From positions 806,001-870,000 of the forward strand of contig NZ_AP024903.1 of the NCBI RefSeq assembly GCF_024347095.1: 64,000 nucleotides of DNA, given 5' to 3'. This stretch comes from Vibrio rhizosphaerae (GTDB lineage: Bacteria; Pseudomonadota; Gammaproteobacteria; Enterobacterales; Vibrionaceae). Below, piece after piece: positions 37,961 through 46,778 of the stretch (its first letter is position 1; each line of letters opens with the position of its first letter). The position numbers and the translations under genes were made by a program. The notes beneath the pieces are model-generated. The model had not been told where the DNA came from and did not search any database. It saw only the letters and a program-made list of their open reading frames with translations.

Positions 37961-39028
37961 ATGAGTAAGGTAAACGAAATTACACGCGAATCGTGGATCC
38001 TCAATACATTCCCTGAATGGGGGACTTGGCTCAATGAAGAGATTGAGCAAACCGTGATTGAACCCAATACGTTTTCAATGTGGTGGTTGGGATGTACCGG
38101 CATCTGGCTGAAAACTGAAGGCAATACCAACCTGTCGATTGATTTCTGGTGCGGCACCGGTAAACGCACCCAGAAAAATGCACTGATGAAGAATCAGCAT
38201 CAGATGATGCGTATGGGCGGTGTGCGCGAATTGCAGCCCAACCTGAGGACCTCTCCGTTTGTGCTGGATCCGTTTGCCATCAAAGACATTGATGCGGTAT
38301 TGGCTTCTCATGATCATGCCGACCATATCGATGTGAACGTGGCTGCGGCCGTGCTGCAAAATTGCGGTGAGCATGTGAAGTTTATCGGCCCGCAAGCGTG
38401 TGTGAATTTATGGATCAGCTGGGGCGTCCCGCAAGCGCGCTGTGTGGTTGCCAAAGTCGGTGATTGTATCGAGATTGGCGATGTGCGTATCAAAGTGCTG
38501 GACTCTTTTGACCGGACGGCCCTTGTCACTTTGCCGGAAGGGGTCTCATCTTATGACAAATCGATTCTTGACGGGATGGACGACCGGGCGGTGAATTACT
38601 TAATCGAAACAACCGGTGGTTCAGTTTATCACTCCGGTGATTCTCATTACTCAAACTACTATGCCAAACATGGGAACGAATACCAGATTGACGTCGCCTT
38701 ACTTTCATACGGTGAGAACCCACGCGGTGTCACCGATAAAATGACTGCGTCTGATATTTTGCGCGCCGGTGAAGCGCTGGATTGTCAGGTGGTGGTGCCA
38801 TTCCATCATGATATCTGGGCTAACTTCCAAAACGATCCGCGTGAAATTGAAGTGTTATGGCAGATGAAAAAAGAACGCTTACAGTACGGCTTTGCCCCAT
38901 TCTTCTGGCAGGTCGGCGGTCAATATACCTATCCGACGGACAAAGGCCGGATGCATTATCAGCATTTCCGGGGATTCCGCGATATTTTCACCGATGAACC
39001 CGAGTTACCGTATAAGGCATTTTTATAA
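37961..39028 (+). CDS. ulaG: L-ascorbate-6-phosphate lactonase
   Basis: 355 residues of the metallo-beta-lactamase superfamily. The metal-binding motif is in [12 protein letters not shown], and later ligands in [13 protein letters not shown] and [13 protein letters not shown]. It hydrolyses L-ascorbate 6-phosphate to 3-keto-L-gulonate 6-phosphate, the first cytoplasmic step after PTS uptake. It lies 125 bp downstream of ulaR, separated by the UUCG hairpin. In E. coli ulaG is divergent from ulaA with ulaR separate; here ulaR takes the place between them. Confidence 0.95.
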   Translation: MSKVNEITRESWILNTFPEWGTWLNEEIEQTVIEPNTFSMWWLGCTGIWLKTEGNTNLSIDFWCGTGKRTQKNALMKNQHQMMRMGGVRELQPNLRTSPFVLDPFAIKDIDAVLASHDHADHIDVNVAAAVLQNCGEHVKFIGPQACVNLWISWGVPQARCVVAKVGDCIEIGDVRIKVLDSFDRTALVTLPEGVSSYDKSILDGMDDRAVNYLIETTGGSVYHSGDSHYSNYYAKHGNEYQIDVALLSYGENPRGVTDKMTASDILRAGEALDCQVVVPFHHDIWANFQNDPREIEVLWQMKKERLQYGFAPFFWQVGGQYTYPTDKGRMHYQHFRGFRDIFTDEPELPYKAFL

Positions 39029-39049
39029 CGGGCTGAATGACGGTGATTG

Positions 39050-39078
39050 CCGCCCTGTAGCAGGGCGGTTGATTCTAT
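39050..39078 (+). terminator. Intrinsic terminator after ulaG
   Basis: CCGCCCTG (39050-39057) pairs with CAGGGCGG (39061-39068) around a TAG loop and is followed by a T-rich tail. It lies 21 bp after the ulaG stop. Confidence 0.75.
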
Positions 39079-39133
39079 TTCTATTTCATCAGCGGCTGTT
39101 CCTGAATGTTTACATCTGACATACGTGCCAAGA

Positions 39134-39178
39134 AATGAAGAAAATGAAGTTAATGAAGTTAATGAACCGATGAAGTTG
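39134..39178. repeat. Short ATGAAGTTA-type repeats
   Basis: ATGAAG recurs five times within 45 bp, twice extended to ATGAAGTTA. It is in the non-coding gap between ulaG and the ArgC-like gene. Slippage-prone sequence with no evident function. Confidence 0.4.
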
Positions 39179-39306
39179 AAATGTCCTTATGTTCTCTTAT
39201 ATTTAATTTTTAATGATTATTTATAGCGTGTGGTTTTGATAGCGTGTCGTTTTGATGGTCAGTCATGATTGACGTGCCCGACTACATGAAAGGGACATAG
39301 ATTAAA

Positions 39307-40344
39307 ATGGATAGGATTTATCATGCTGCGATTTTGGAAGGTAGCAGCTTTGTCGGCGGAGAATTATATCGAATACTCAGTGAACACCCCAATATAGCGG
39401 TCACTTTTATCTCTTCTGAGTCACAAGCCGGTGAATTGGTTGAACGGTATAATGACCGGTTTCGTTACCAGCGTGATCAGCCAATGCTCCGTTATTTACC
39501 TTTGGACGAGCTGAATGACGACTATGATTTGATTTTTTCCTGCCTGCCTCAGGAGCAATTATCGGCACGCCTACCTTACCTCAACCAGCATAGTACATGG
39601 ATACTGAATCTCAGCGGCGGAGACGGGTTTCAGTCGATGGACCACAATGGCATCTTTACGCGGCAGCTCGCGGCAGATTTGGCCGACAATCTTCGCTGCC
39701 AGTTTTTTATCCCGGAACTGACAACACCGGATCCATCGGTATCGATGATCCAAATCCCCGGGGGGATTGCAACGGCCGCTATCTACGCCTTATATCCGCT
39801 GATTCGTCATCGTATGATTTCAGGCGATATTGTGATTGAAGCGAAGCTCGGTTCGACGTTTAATGAAGATATTTCCGCAGCCGTATATGCAGAACGACTG
39901 AATAATTTCGGGTTACATGACGCTTTTCATCACGTGCAGTTATCGGAGATAGAAACCCTGAGACAATATACGGATGAACCGCTGAACATCATTTTTTCTG
40001 CTTTTGATCTGGATATTCTGCGTGGTGTGTATATCACGGCCTATAGCACCCTGAATGACGGGTTTACCTTCAAAGATGTCAAACGCACATATTTTTCTAC
40101 CTACAAAGACACGCCCTTTATTTATTATCTCATCAATGGCCAGACACCGATGTTAAAAACAGTGTGTGGCACGAACAATGCTGAAGTGTCTACAGTGGTA
40201 AAACAGAACAAGTGCCTCTCTGTCTGTTCTCTTGATAATCTGATCAAAGGTGCTGCCGGTCAGGCCGTTCAGGCCGCCAATCTCTATCTGGGTATCCAGT
40301 TGTCTGCCGGTTTGGATTACCTGAGTTATATGCCGTGGCCGTAA
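39307..40344 (+). CDS. ArgC-like (N-acetyl-gamma-glutamyl-phosphate reductase family) protein lacking the catalytic Cys
   Basis: 345 residues. The Rossmann start ILEGSSFVGGELYRILSEHPNI and the ending KGAAGQAVQAANLYLGI are those of ArgC (ArgC: KGASGQA-Q-N). In ArgC the nucleophile lies in NPGCYAT; here the same place reads IPGGIAT, so the Cys is Gly at about residue 153. Phosphate-ester reduction through a thioester should be impossible. The gene precedes a PTS IIB gene by about 140 bp, far from any arginine gene. A binding or regulatory role, or a changed chemistry, are the options. Start ATG at 39307. Confidence 0.7.
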   Translation: MDRIYHAAILEGSSFVGGELYRILSEHPNIAVTFISSESQAGELVERYNDRFRYQRDQPMLRYLPLDELNDDYDLIFSCLPQEQLSARLPYLNQHSTWILNLSGGDGFQSMDHNGIFTRQLAADLADNLRCQFFIPELTTPDPSVSMIQIPGGIATAAIYALYPLIRHRMISGDIVIEAKLGSTFNEDISAAVYAERLNNFGLHDAFHHVQLSEIETLRQYTDEPLNIIFSAFDLDILRGVYITAYSTLNDGFTFKDVKRTYFSTYKDTPFIYYLINGQTPMLKTVCGTNNAEVSTVVKQNKCLSVCSLDNLIKGAAGQAVQAANLYLGIQLSAGLDYLSYMPWP

Positions 40345-40480
40345 CCGCCGCTTTCCCGTATTCAGCACGCGCAAATCAATCCTACTCGGATGAGTTCTCT
40401 GTCAATTGAGTTATACTGGTCAGGAAAATATCTCAGTATTCAGTTGTAACCAATCACGATCAAATTACCAAGGAGCGATC

Positions 40481-40786
40481 ATGAAAGTGGTGGCCGTAAC
40501 CGCATGTCCGACCGGAATTGCTCATACATACATGGCAGCAGATCAGCTGCGTAAAGCGGCTAGTCAGCGTGGCTTGTCGATCAAAGTTGAGACTCAGGGC
40601 GCTATGGGCATCGAAAATGAGCTGACGGTTGCCGATATCGTTGCTGCCGATATCCGGATGATTGTCTCTGATATCGAAATTGAAGAGAAATCGCGGTTTA
40701 AAGGCTGTCAGGTCTTTCACTTTTCCATTGAAGACGTTCTGATCCATGCCGGACAGGTTTTAGAGCGCTGTCTGAAAAAAGTATGA
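40481..40786 (+). CDS. PTS fructose-family IIB component, stand-alone
   Basis: 101 residues. The phosphocysteine is Cys9 in VTACPTGIAHTYMAADQL, the fructose-type IIB signature. AAGGAG precedes the ATG at 40481; an upstream frame to 40406 is not family-like. It would receive phosphate from a IIA and pass it to a IIC permease. It overlaps the next gene by 4 bp, so it is coupled to the HPr-like/IIA protein. The IIABC fusion downstream already has its own IIB domain, so this is a second one, as in Frw-type systems. Confidence 0.88.
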   Translation: MKVVAVTACPTGIAHTYMAADQLRKAASQRGLSIKVETQGAMGIENELTVADIVAADIRMIVSDIEIEEKSRFKGCQVFHFSIEDVLIHAGQVLERCLKKV

Positions 40787-41574
40787 TTACTACTCGGATC
40801 ACGTTTCTGCTCAAGGATAAAGGGCTGCCAGCATGGCAGGCGAATGCGCTGAAACAGCTGTGCGGTTACTTTCGCTCAATTTTCGTCTTCTACAATCTGA
40901 GCCGGGGAACTCATACCCGGCTCAATCAGCCGCTCAATGTCCTGAGCCTGAACAACAGTGCTGATCAGTTGTGTCAGATCGCAATCGAGGGGCTGGATGC
41001 TGAACTGGCCTGCATGGTCTTCACCGAATACTTAAGCGAACAGACGATCTTGCTGTCAACGTCACACCGGAGAAATCATACCGCGGAGCAACTGTTTGCG
41101 GCTCATCCGGCGTTTTCTCTGCCGTTTGCGTACCGTTGGGATTATGAATGCCATACCGGTTTCACCGATAAGCGCTCGGCATTGGATTATCTTGCCGCCC
41201 GAATTGCGCCCGGGCAGACAGACAAACTACTGGCACAGTTTTGTCAGCGGGAGGATATCTCGACAACCGCACTCCCGAACCGGGTGGCATTGCCGCATGT
41301 GATGAGTGAGGTCGTCGATATACCGGTACTGATGGTGATGCCCCTGACACAACCGCTCGACTGGCAGTCTGTTTGTGCGCCGGTCTCCTTACTGATTGGT
41401 CTGGTGCTGCCTCAGTCGCTGAACCGGGATATTGTGATGGCGATGACCCGCTTAACCCGCTGGCTGATCGACGATCTCAATGCACAACTGCTGCTTGATG
41501 CCCAGCGGGAAGAAACCCTCAAAGGGATAGTGCTGCATGTGATGGCGCATGGTGATCCAACCCCCATCATCTAA
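40783..41574 (+). CDS. HPr-like plus PTS IIA-like two-domain protein
   Basis: 263 residues. Residues 1-85 look like an HPr fold (KDKGLPAWQANALKQLCGYF), but the phosphorylated His of the LHARPA motif is replaced: the block reads LPAWQA. Residues 105-255 are a divergent fructose/mannitol-type IIA with the expected His (about His172) in TTALPNRVALPHVMSE. The start overlaps the IIB stop by 4 bp. The protein probably passes phosphate from general HPr through its IIA domain to the adjacent IIB. The HPr-like part may only bind partners. The two-domain reading is from motif position and is moderately certain. Confidence 0.6.
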   Translation: MITTRITFLLKDKGLPAWQANALKQLCGYFRSIFVFYNLSRGTHTRLNQPLNVLSLNNSADQLCQIAIEGLDAELACMVFTEYLSEQTILLSTSHRRNHTAEQLFAAHPAFSLPFAYRWDYECHTGFTDKRSALDYLAARIAPGQTDKLLAQFCQREDISTTALPNRVALPHVMSEVVDIPVLMVMPLTQPLDWQSVCAPVSLLIGLVLPQSLNRDIVMAMTRLTRWLIDDLNAQLLLDAQREETLKGIVLHVMAHGDPTPII

Positions 41575-42419
41575 TCAAAGCGGGTCCGGTACTCGGAAGG
41601 CGTCATGCCGGTTTTGGTTTTAAACACCCGACAAAAATAATTCACATCCTGAAAACCGCAACGCTCGGCAACCTCGTGAAGGCGGAACTGGTATTTTTTC
41701 AGCATGAACTTCGCCCGATCAATTCTGACCCAGGCAATATAATCCGCCAGCGTCATGTGTCCCTGTTGATGAAACAGCCGGGAGAGGTGATTGGCAGAGA
41801 GACTGAAACGTGCAGCAATCGAGTCCCGGGTGATGCCGCGGTGAAAGTTTTCCTGAATATAAATACAGATCCCCTGATAAAGATCTTCACTACGGTTTTT
41901 GGCTGAGCGTTCCGGCTGACGGAGAATACTCAGCGTGTAGCTCAGCAGCGCGCAAAGCAGATGCTCATCCATCGGGGACTTTTGTGCTTCTCTGGCCAGT
42001 GCATTGAGGCTTTCCAGAATATTATCGATCGCATAACCGGTGCGCATTTGCACACTATGCTTCTGGACATCATAAAAACCGTCGGTGCCTTTACGCTTGG
42101 CGACAAAGCTGAACCCAATCTGACGGCGGCCGTACAACAGACTGATCACCGAACACTCATTTTCCCAGTCCGGCTTATTCCAGCAATTGGGGGGAATATA
42201 CAGCGCACTCCCGGCCTGAATCTCAACGGTCGTGATGCCATGCAACGCATCTTCGATCTGATTGCTGTAATCACCTTTGAGCGCAATTTCCAGACGGGGA
42301 AAGTTGACCTGATAACTGAAAGGCGGCGGCGTCTGTTGATCGCCGGCAAACCAGATGCGCTGACAACTGTCCCGTTCATCAATAATCGCTTCAATCAGAT
42401 TATGAAATACCTGACTCAT
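41571..42419 (-). CDS. AraC family regulator, YijO-like
   Basis: About 282 residues. The N-terminal cupin-like half has YQVNFPRLEIALKGDY and AGSALYIPPNCWNKPDW, as in E. coli YijO, which sits beside the frw PTS genes. The C-terminal double helix-turn-helix contains GITRDSIAARFSLSANHLSRLFHQ and EVAERCGFQDVNYFCRVFK. Start at 42419 or 42422 is preferred because AGGA lies just before and the homologue starts there; 42443 is also open. It is convergent with the HPr-IIA gene and divergent from the IIABC gene, the likely target. Confidence 0.85.
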   Translation of the reverse strand: MSQVFHNLIEAIIDERDSCQRIWFAGDQQTPPPFSYQVNFPRLEIALKGDYSNQIEDALHGITTVEIQAGSALYIPPNCWNKPDWENECSVISLLYGRRQIGFSFVAKRKGTDGFYDVQKHSVQMRTGYAIDNILESLNALAREAQKSPMDEHLLCALLSYTLSILRQPERSAKNRSEDLYQGICIYIQENFHRGITRDSIAARFSLSANHLSRLFHQQGHMTLADYIAWVRIDRAKFMLKKYQFRLHEVAERCGFQDVNYFCRVFKTKTGMTPSEYRTRFD

Positions 42420-42907
42420 CATTTCCTGCCGTGACTCACACATGCAAAATTATATGACAAGTCATGTTGTTATCCTCATGCATTTTTCTGTTCCTGAACC
42501 GTCGTATGATTTATTGATATAAATATTATTCACGATTGATACGGAGAACTTAAGTGCCACAGACCGATACAGATCACATTTGAATCATGATGATACAATC
42601 CTCCAGTAAATGCATTTTTGTTTCACTACCAACGTCCGGGGACTGTCCCCACAATATGAGTGTTACGGGCACAGACACTAAAACGTTGCAGGGAAAAACG
42701 TTGCAGGGACAGACACCCAAACGGGGACAACTACCCAAACAACGTTACGGGGACAGACGCCCAAACATGTCTGGTTGTGATGACCGTGCTGCTTATGGGG
42801 ACAGACACTTTTTGCTTATGGGGACAGTGCTTATGAGGACAGACACTTTTCGTCTTCTTCTTTCCCATCATCGCAGCGACGGCAGACAGAACGAACGGGG
42901 AACGAAA
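42420..42907. other. Non-coding region with GGGGACAGACAC repeats upstream of the IIABC gene
   Basis: About 490 bp. The proximal part should hold the AraC-type regulator's site. Between 42638 and 42850 it contains six degenerate copies of GGGGACAGACAC(TTTT), listed separately. An open frame runs through from 42587, but it is made of repeats and is not plausible protein. Confidence 0.55.
42638..42850. repeat. Cluster of GGGGACAGACAC-type repeats
   Basis: A palindrome GGGGACTGTCCCC (42638-42650) is followed by CGGGCACAGACACTA (from 42666), AGGGACAGACACCC (about 42706), CGGGGACAGACGCCC (about 42749), GGGGACAGACACTTTT (about 42798), GGGGACAG (about 42821) and GAGGACAGACACTTTT (about 42836). This motif is widespread in genomes of this group and is commonly linked to REP-associated tyrosine transposases; no transposase is present here. 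The array lies between a regulator and its probable target gene. Confidence 0.7.
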
Positions 42908-44800
42908 ATGATCACTCAACTTATCTCATCGCGATTGATTCGGCTGAATCTTTCGTCAACCACCAAAGATGACGTGCTTGCCGAGCTGGCTGAAATGCTG
43001 GCCGCGGAAGGGCGCATCACCGATCAACAACAATTTCTGGCGGATATTTATGCCCGGGAAGCGCTCGGTAATACCGGCTTTGATGATGGGGTTGCAATTC
43101 CCCATGCCAAAAGTGCCGCGGTGAGTGAGCCTGCCGTTGTGGTCGGGATCAGTCGGCAGGGCATTGATTACGGTGCCGAAGACGGACAGCCATCAAAACT
43201 CTTTTTTATGATTGCTTCTCCCGATGGCAATGCCAATCATCACGTCGAAGTACTGGCGGAGCTTTCTGCCAAACTGATTGAAGAAGGATTTATTGCGCAG
43301 TTGTTTGCCGCGCAGACTGAAGAGGATGCGTTGGCGCTGTTGCTGGCGAAGTCAGAACCGATACCGCCGTCATCCGGAGAAAACGGCTTTCTGATCGGGG
43401 TGACCGGATGCCCGACCGGGATTGCTCATACTTATCTGGCGGCTGAATCGCTGGAAAAAGGAGCCGCGGCACTGGGCTATCAGATTAAAGTCGAGACGAA
43501 TGGCTCGATCGGCGTGAAAAACAGCCCGACGGCAGAAGAGATTGCAGCGGCGGATGCGATTATTGTCGCGAGTGACAAACAGGTCTCATTGGCCCGCTTT
43601 GCCGGTAAAAAACTGATTGAAACCGGCGTTAAAGAGCCAATCCGCGATGCGCAAGGTTTAATTCACAAAGCATTGCAGGCTCCCGTATATCAGCCTGATT
43701 CTGGAGCGGAAAGTCGCGAGGCCGCACCATCCCGTAACCGTCCGGAGTTGTATCGTTATCTGATGAACGGCGTTTCGCACATGATTCCGTTTGTGGTTGC
43801 CGGAGGGCTGTTGATTGCATTGGCACTGGCAATTGGCGGAGAGCCGACGGAAGCGGGGATGGCGATTCCGCAAGGCAGTTTGTGGAATAAAGTGTTGGAT
43901 GTCGGTGTGGTCTCCTTCCAGCTGATGATTCCGATTCTGGCGGGCTATATTGCCTATGCGATCGCTGATCGTCCGGCACTGGCGCCGGGAATGATCGGCG
44001 GCTGGATTGCCAATAACGGTTCATTCTACGATGCAGCTGCCGGGACCGGCTTTATCGGTGCGATTATTGCCGGTTTGCTGGTGGGCTATTTTATCCGCTG
44101 GCTGACCAGCTTTAACTACCACAAAATGATTCAGCCGCTGGTACCGATTATGATCGCACCGATTACCGGTGCGCTGTTTATCTCCGGCCTGTTTATCTTT
44201 GTCATTGGTGCACCGATTGCCAGCCTGATGCATGGCATGACGGAGCTGCTGACCACCATGAGTACCGGTAATATGGTGTTGCTGGGCATTGTTTTGGGCG
44301 GTCTGGCCGGATTTGACATGGGCGGCCCGTTCAACAAAGTCGCGTTTCTGTTTTCGGTCGGCATGATTGCCAGCGGTCAGACGCAGTTTATGGGCGCGAT
44401 GGCTTGTGCGATTCCGGTAGCGCCGCTCGGTATGGGATTAGCGACCATACTTGGTCGTAAACTGAGCTTGTTTGAGCCATCAGAACTGGAAGCCGGTAAA
44501 GCGGCCGGCGCAATGGGGCTGGTCGGGATTTCTGAAGGGGCGATTCCGTTTGCCGCGCAGGATCCGGTGTCGGTGATTCCCGCTAATATGCTGGGCTCAA
44601 TGGTGGCTGCGGTGATGGCTTTTTCTTTCGGCATCACGGATAGCGTGGCACACGGCGGACCGGTTGTCGCTTTACTGGGGGCAATGAACAAACCATTGCT
44701 GGCTCTGTTCTGCATGGCACTTGGCGCCGTTGTTACTGCGCTCACCTGCATTGCATTGAAGAAAATGCGTCAGGCGAAATTACAGTCGGTGAGTCTCTGA
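42908..44800 (+). CDS. PTS fructose-family permease, fused IIA-IIB-IIC
   Basis: 630 residues from the ATG at 42908. IIA is at about 1-148 with the His in GFDDGVAIPHAKS. IIB is at about 158-260 with the Cys in GVTGCPTGIAHTYLAAE. IIC is at about 285-630 (LMNGVSHMIPFVVAGGLLI, FDMGGPFNKVAF, GISEGAIPFAAQDPV), with eight to ten membrane segments. It imports and phosphorylates a fructose-like hexose or a mannose-derived sugar. The gene-set (extra IIB, IIA-like protein, YijO-like regulator, no fruK) argues against ordinary fructose. Confidence 0.92.
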   Translation: MITQLISSRLIRLNLSSTTKDDVLAELAEMLAAEGRITDQQQFLADIYAREALGNTGFDDGVAIPHAKSAAVSEPAVVVGISRQGIDYGAEDGQPSKLFFMIASPDGNANHHVEVLAELSAKLIEEGFIAQLFAAQTEEDALALLLAKSEPIPPSSGENGFLIGVTGCPTGIAHTYLAAESLEKGAAALGYQIKVETNGSIGVKNSPTAEEIAAADAIIVASDKQVSLARFAGKKLIETGVKEPIRDAQGLIHKALQAPVYQPDSGAESREAAPSRNRPELYRYLMNGVSHMIPFVVAGGLLIALALAIGGEPTEAGMAIPQGSLWNKVLDVGVVSFQLMIPILAGYIAYAIADRPALAPGMIGGWIANNGSFYDAAAGTGFIGAIIAGLLVGYFIRWLTSFNYHKMIQPLVPIMIAPITGALFISGLFIFVIGAPIASLMHGMTELLTTMSTGNMVLLGIVLGGLAGFDMGGPFNKVAFLFSVGMIASGQTQFMGAMACAIPVAPLGMGLATILGRKLSLFEPSELEAGKAAGAMGLVGISEGAIPFAAQDPVSVIPANMLGSMVAAVMAFSFGITDSVAHGGPVVALLGAMNKPLLALFCMALGAVVTALTCIALKKMRQAKLQSVSL

Positions 44801-44810
44801 TATAAACGAC

Positions 44811-44839
44811 GATCCGCATCTGCTGAGTCGGTGCGGATC
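44811..44839 (+). terminator. Hairpin after the IIABC gene
   Basis: GATCCGCA (44811-44818) pairs with TGCGGATC (44832-44839) around a 13-base loop, 10 bp after the stop codon. No T tract, so a weak terminator or an mRNA 3' end structure. Confidence 0.5.
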
Positions 44840-44986
44840 ACAAATTGATAGCGATGCTATTTGTTGTTGGCTATCTCATCTGCTGATTGCTATGCCATAT
44901 GGATTTGAGAAAATGTTTTGGATTTTTTCTCTGCAATCATGGGCCCTATTTTTTGCTCAAAGATGAGCGAATGCTCGGTTTGCAGA

Positions 44987-45150
44987 CATTCATTGAACCT
45001 GTTGGCGCAGGATTTTAACGCTACAGCTCCGAACCAAAAATGGGCGGGTGATATTAGATATTCTGCCACAAGTGAAGGCTGGCTATATTGGCAGTCATTA
45101 TTGGTTTTTACTCACGTCAGGTCTATGGATACCAGAATGAAGTCACTCGG
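44987..45150 (+). mobile_element. IS3-family transposase remnant
   Basis: The reading from 44987 gives [19 protein letters not shown] then [10 protein letters not shown], the start of the rve/DDE integrase domain of IS3/IS150-type OrfB (family: NQKWxxDITYxxTxEGWLY). After LY a frameshift occurs and the next frame continues [11 protein letters not shown], the usual LAVVIDLYSRKV block. Neither upstream nor downstream parts of the transposase nor terminal repeats are evident. It marks the border between ordinary DNA and the AT-rich PKS region. Confidence 0.8.
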
Positions 45151-45392
45151 TGTAGAAAGGTGTCAGGGGGGATGATCTGGTTTTGTTAATTTGGAACAAA
45201 GGCACGTTACCAGTAGTTGTATTGTCAACAAAATTCACTTGTGCTATAACATTGTATTCATATAAATTAAAATATTGGTAACATATCATTAACCAATCTT
45301 TCGTGTATGTATCAATAGATAAATTTTATTTTTCCATGACTACAATCTTTCAAATTGTAGGATGAATTCTAATTATCCTTAAGGACAAGTAA
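45151..45392. promoter_or_regulatory. AT-rich leader of the MATE gene with an inverted repeat
   Basis: CTACAAT (45340-45346) and ATTGTAG (45354-45360) form 7-bp arms around a 7-base spacer, 32 bp before the MATE start. This could be an operator or a short leader hairpin. TAAGGACAAGTAA, with AAGGA, is the ribosome binding site. Confidence 0.4.
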
Positions 45393-46775
45393 ATGTCTAC
45401 AGCCCCGCCTCTAGCCAATACCAGCCCGAGCGCTCACAAAAGTTATTTTAAAGAAGCACTTAAACTGTCATTACCATTAGTTATTTCACAGTTTCTCATC
45501 ATGGCAAATGGATTTATTTGTAATCTAATGTTGTCTCGGGTCAGTGAATCAGCTTTTGCAGCTGGTTTATTTATTAATACGATCCAAATGATTCTTGTCA
45601 CCGTTGTTTTTGGACTGCTTTCATCTCTCAGCCCATTGATTGGTATTGTCACAGGTCAGGGAAAGCCTGAACGTGTAGGCCAGTTATTTATCGCTGGGTG
45701 CATTATTTCACTGATACTGAGTTTCTCTAGCATTGCTATATTGATCTATATTGAGCCAATTATGTTGCTGTTAGGGCAGCCTGAGAATTTGGCTCATCTC
45801 TGCGCAGAGTATTTTCGAATTTACTTATGGTCTGTACCTGCTGCTGGTTTAATTACAGTTTTTATACAGCTTTTTTTAGGAACATTTAAACAGGTTGTTG
45901 TATTTCTATATAGCATAGGAAATTTACTCTTATCATCTGTCCTCAGTTATATCCTTATATTTGGTAAATTTGGGTTTCCAGCGATGGGGTTGGAGGGGCT
46001 AGCTTGGGCTATCTCAATAACTTCTTGCGTGGCAGTGCTTAGTCTAGGTTGCTTTATATTTAGAAGCTCTGATTATAAAGATAAGAAATTAACTAATCTG
46101 AAATGGCAGTTTCTCAAACAAGATTCAGGTCGTATTATTCGACTTGGTTTCCCTATTTCGTTACATGTAGGGAATGAGATGTTTTCATTCCTATTCATTA
46201 TTATAATGGTTGGTTGGATTAGTATAGAAGCACTCAATATGCAGCAGGTTGTCACTAGATACTTAATGATGCTAGCCATCCCTATATTTGGCTTATCTCA
46301 GGCGGTTACTGTTGCAATTAGCAAGCAGTTTGGAGAGGAAAAGTTTGGTGAAGTCATAAATATAGGGCGAGCTTATATCCGAATGGGAGTTATCTATTCT
46401 TCTGTTGTTCTATTATTATTTGCAACCATTCCTGATGTGTTTATTCGAGTGTTTATTGATAACACCCCCCAAAATACAGCTATTTATAAAACTCTCTCCA
46501 TTATATTAATTTTAGTTGCAATTGGGCAGGTTTTCGATGCGATAAAAAATATTGTTACAGGGTCGCTTAGAGGGCTTCATGATACTAAATTTCCGATGCT
46601 ACTTAGTTTTATTACTGTGTGGCCGATAGGCGTGCCTCTTGCTTATTTAATGGGATTTACCTTTGAATGGGGATTGATTGGCATTACGATTGCCCATAGT
46701 TTGGCAATCGCATTTTCTTGTATCTTCTTGTATTGGCGTTGGATTCAGAAATCCAGAAATATGGCCAAAAGGTAG
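45393..46775 (+). CDS. MATE family efflux transporter
   Basis: 460 residues with twelve predicted membrane segments in two halves. The N-terminal half starts SYFKEALKLSLPLVISQFLIMANGFICNLML, the usual MATE first helix and loop; FGKFGFPAMGLEGLAWA precedes the midpoint. These Na+- or H+-coupled antiporters export cationic drugs and, in biosynthetic clusters, the product. It is the nearest transporter to the PKS operon, about 1.8 kb upstream on the same strand, so product export is plausible but unproven. Its stop is 3 bp from that of a convergent gene. Confidence 0.88.
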   Translation: MSTAPPLANTSPSAHKSYFKEALKLSLPLVISQFLIMANGFICNLMLSRVSESAFAAGLFINTIQMILVTVVFGLLSSLSPLIGIVTGQGKPERVGQLFIAGCIISLILSFSSIAILIYIEPIMLLLGQPENLAHLCAEYFRIYLWSVPAAGLITVFIQLFLGTFKQVVVFLYSIGNLLLSSVLSYILIFGKFGFPAMGLEGLAWAISITSCVAVLSLGCFIFRSSDYKDKKLTNLKWQFLKQDSGRIIRLGFPISLHVGNEMFSFLFIIIMVGWISIEALNMQQVVTRYLMMLAIPIFGLSQAVTVAISKQFGEEKFGEVINIGRAYIRMGVIYSSVVLLLFATIPDVFIRVFIDNTPQNTAIYKTLSIILILVAIGQVFDAIKNIVTGSLRGLHDTKFPMLLSFITVWPIGVPLAYLMGFTFEWGLIGITIAHSLAIAFSCIFLYWRWIQKSRNMAKR

Positions 46776-46778
46776 TAT

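Noticed and set aside
39307..40344. Functional ArgC for arginine synthesis
   Set aside because: Catalytic Cys is replaced by Gly and no other arg genes are nearby.
42638..42850. CRISPR array
   Set aside because: Repeats are short, degenerate and irregularly spaced, with no uniform spacers and no cas genes.
42587..42907. N-terminal extension of the PTS IIABC gene by 107 codons
   Set aside because: The extension is translated repeat DNA (GGGGACAGACAC); the family N-terminus starts at 42908.
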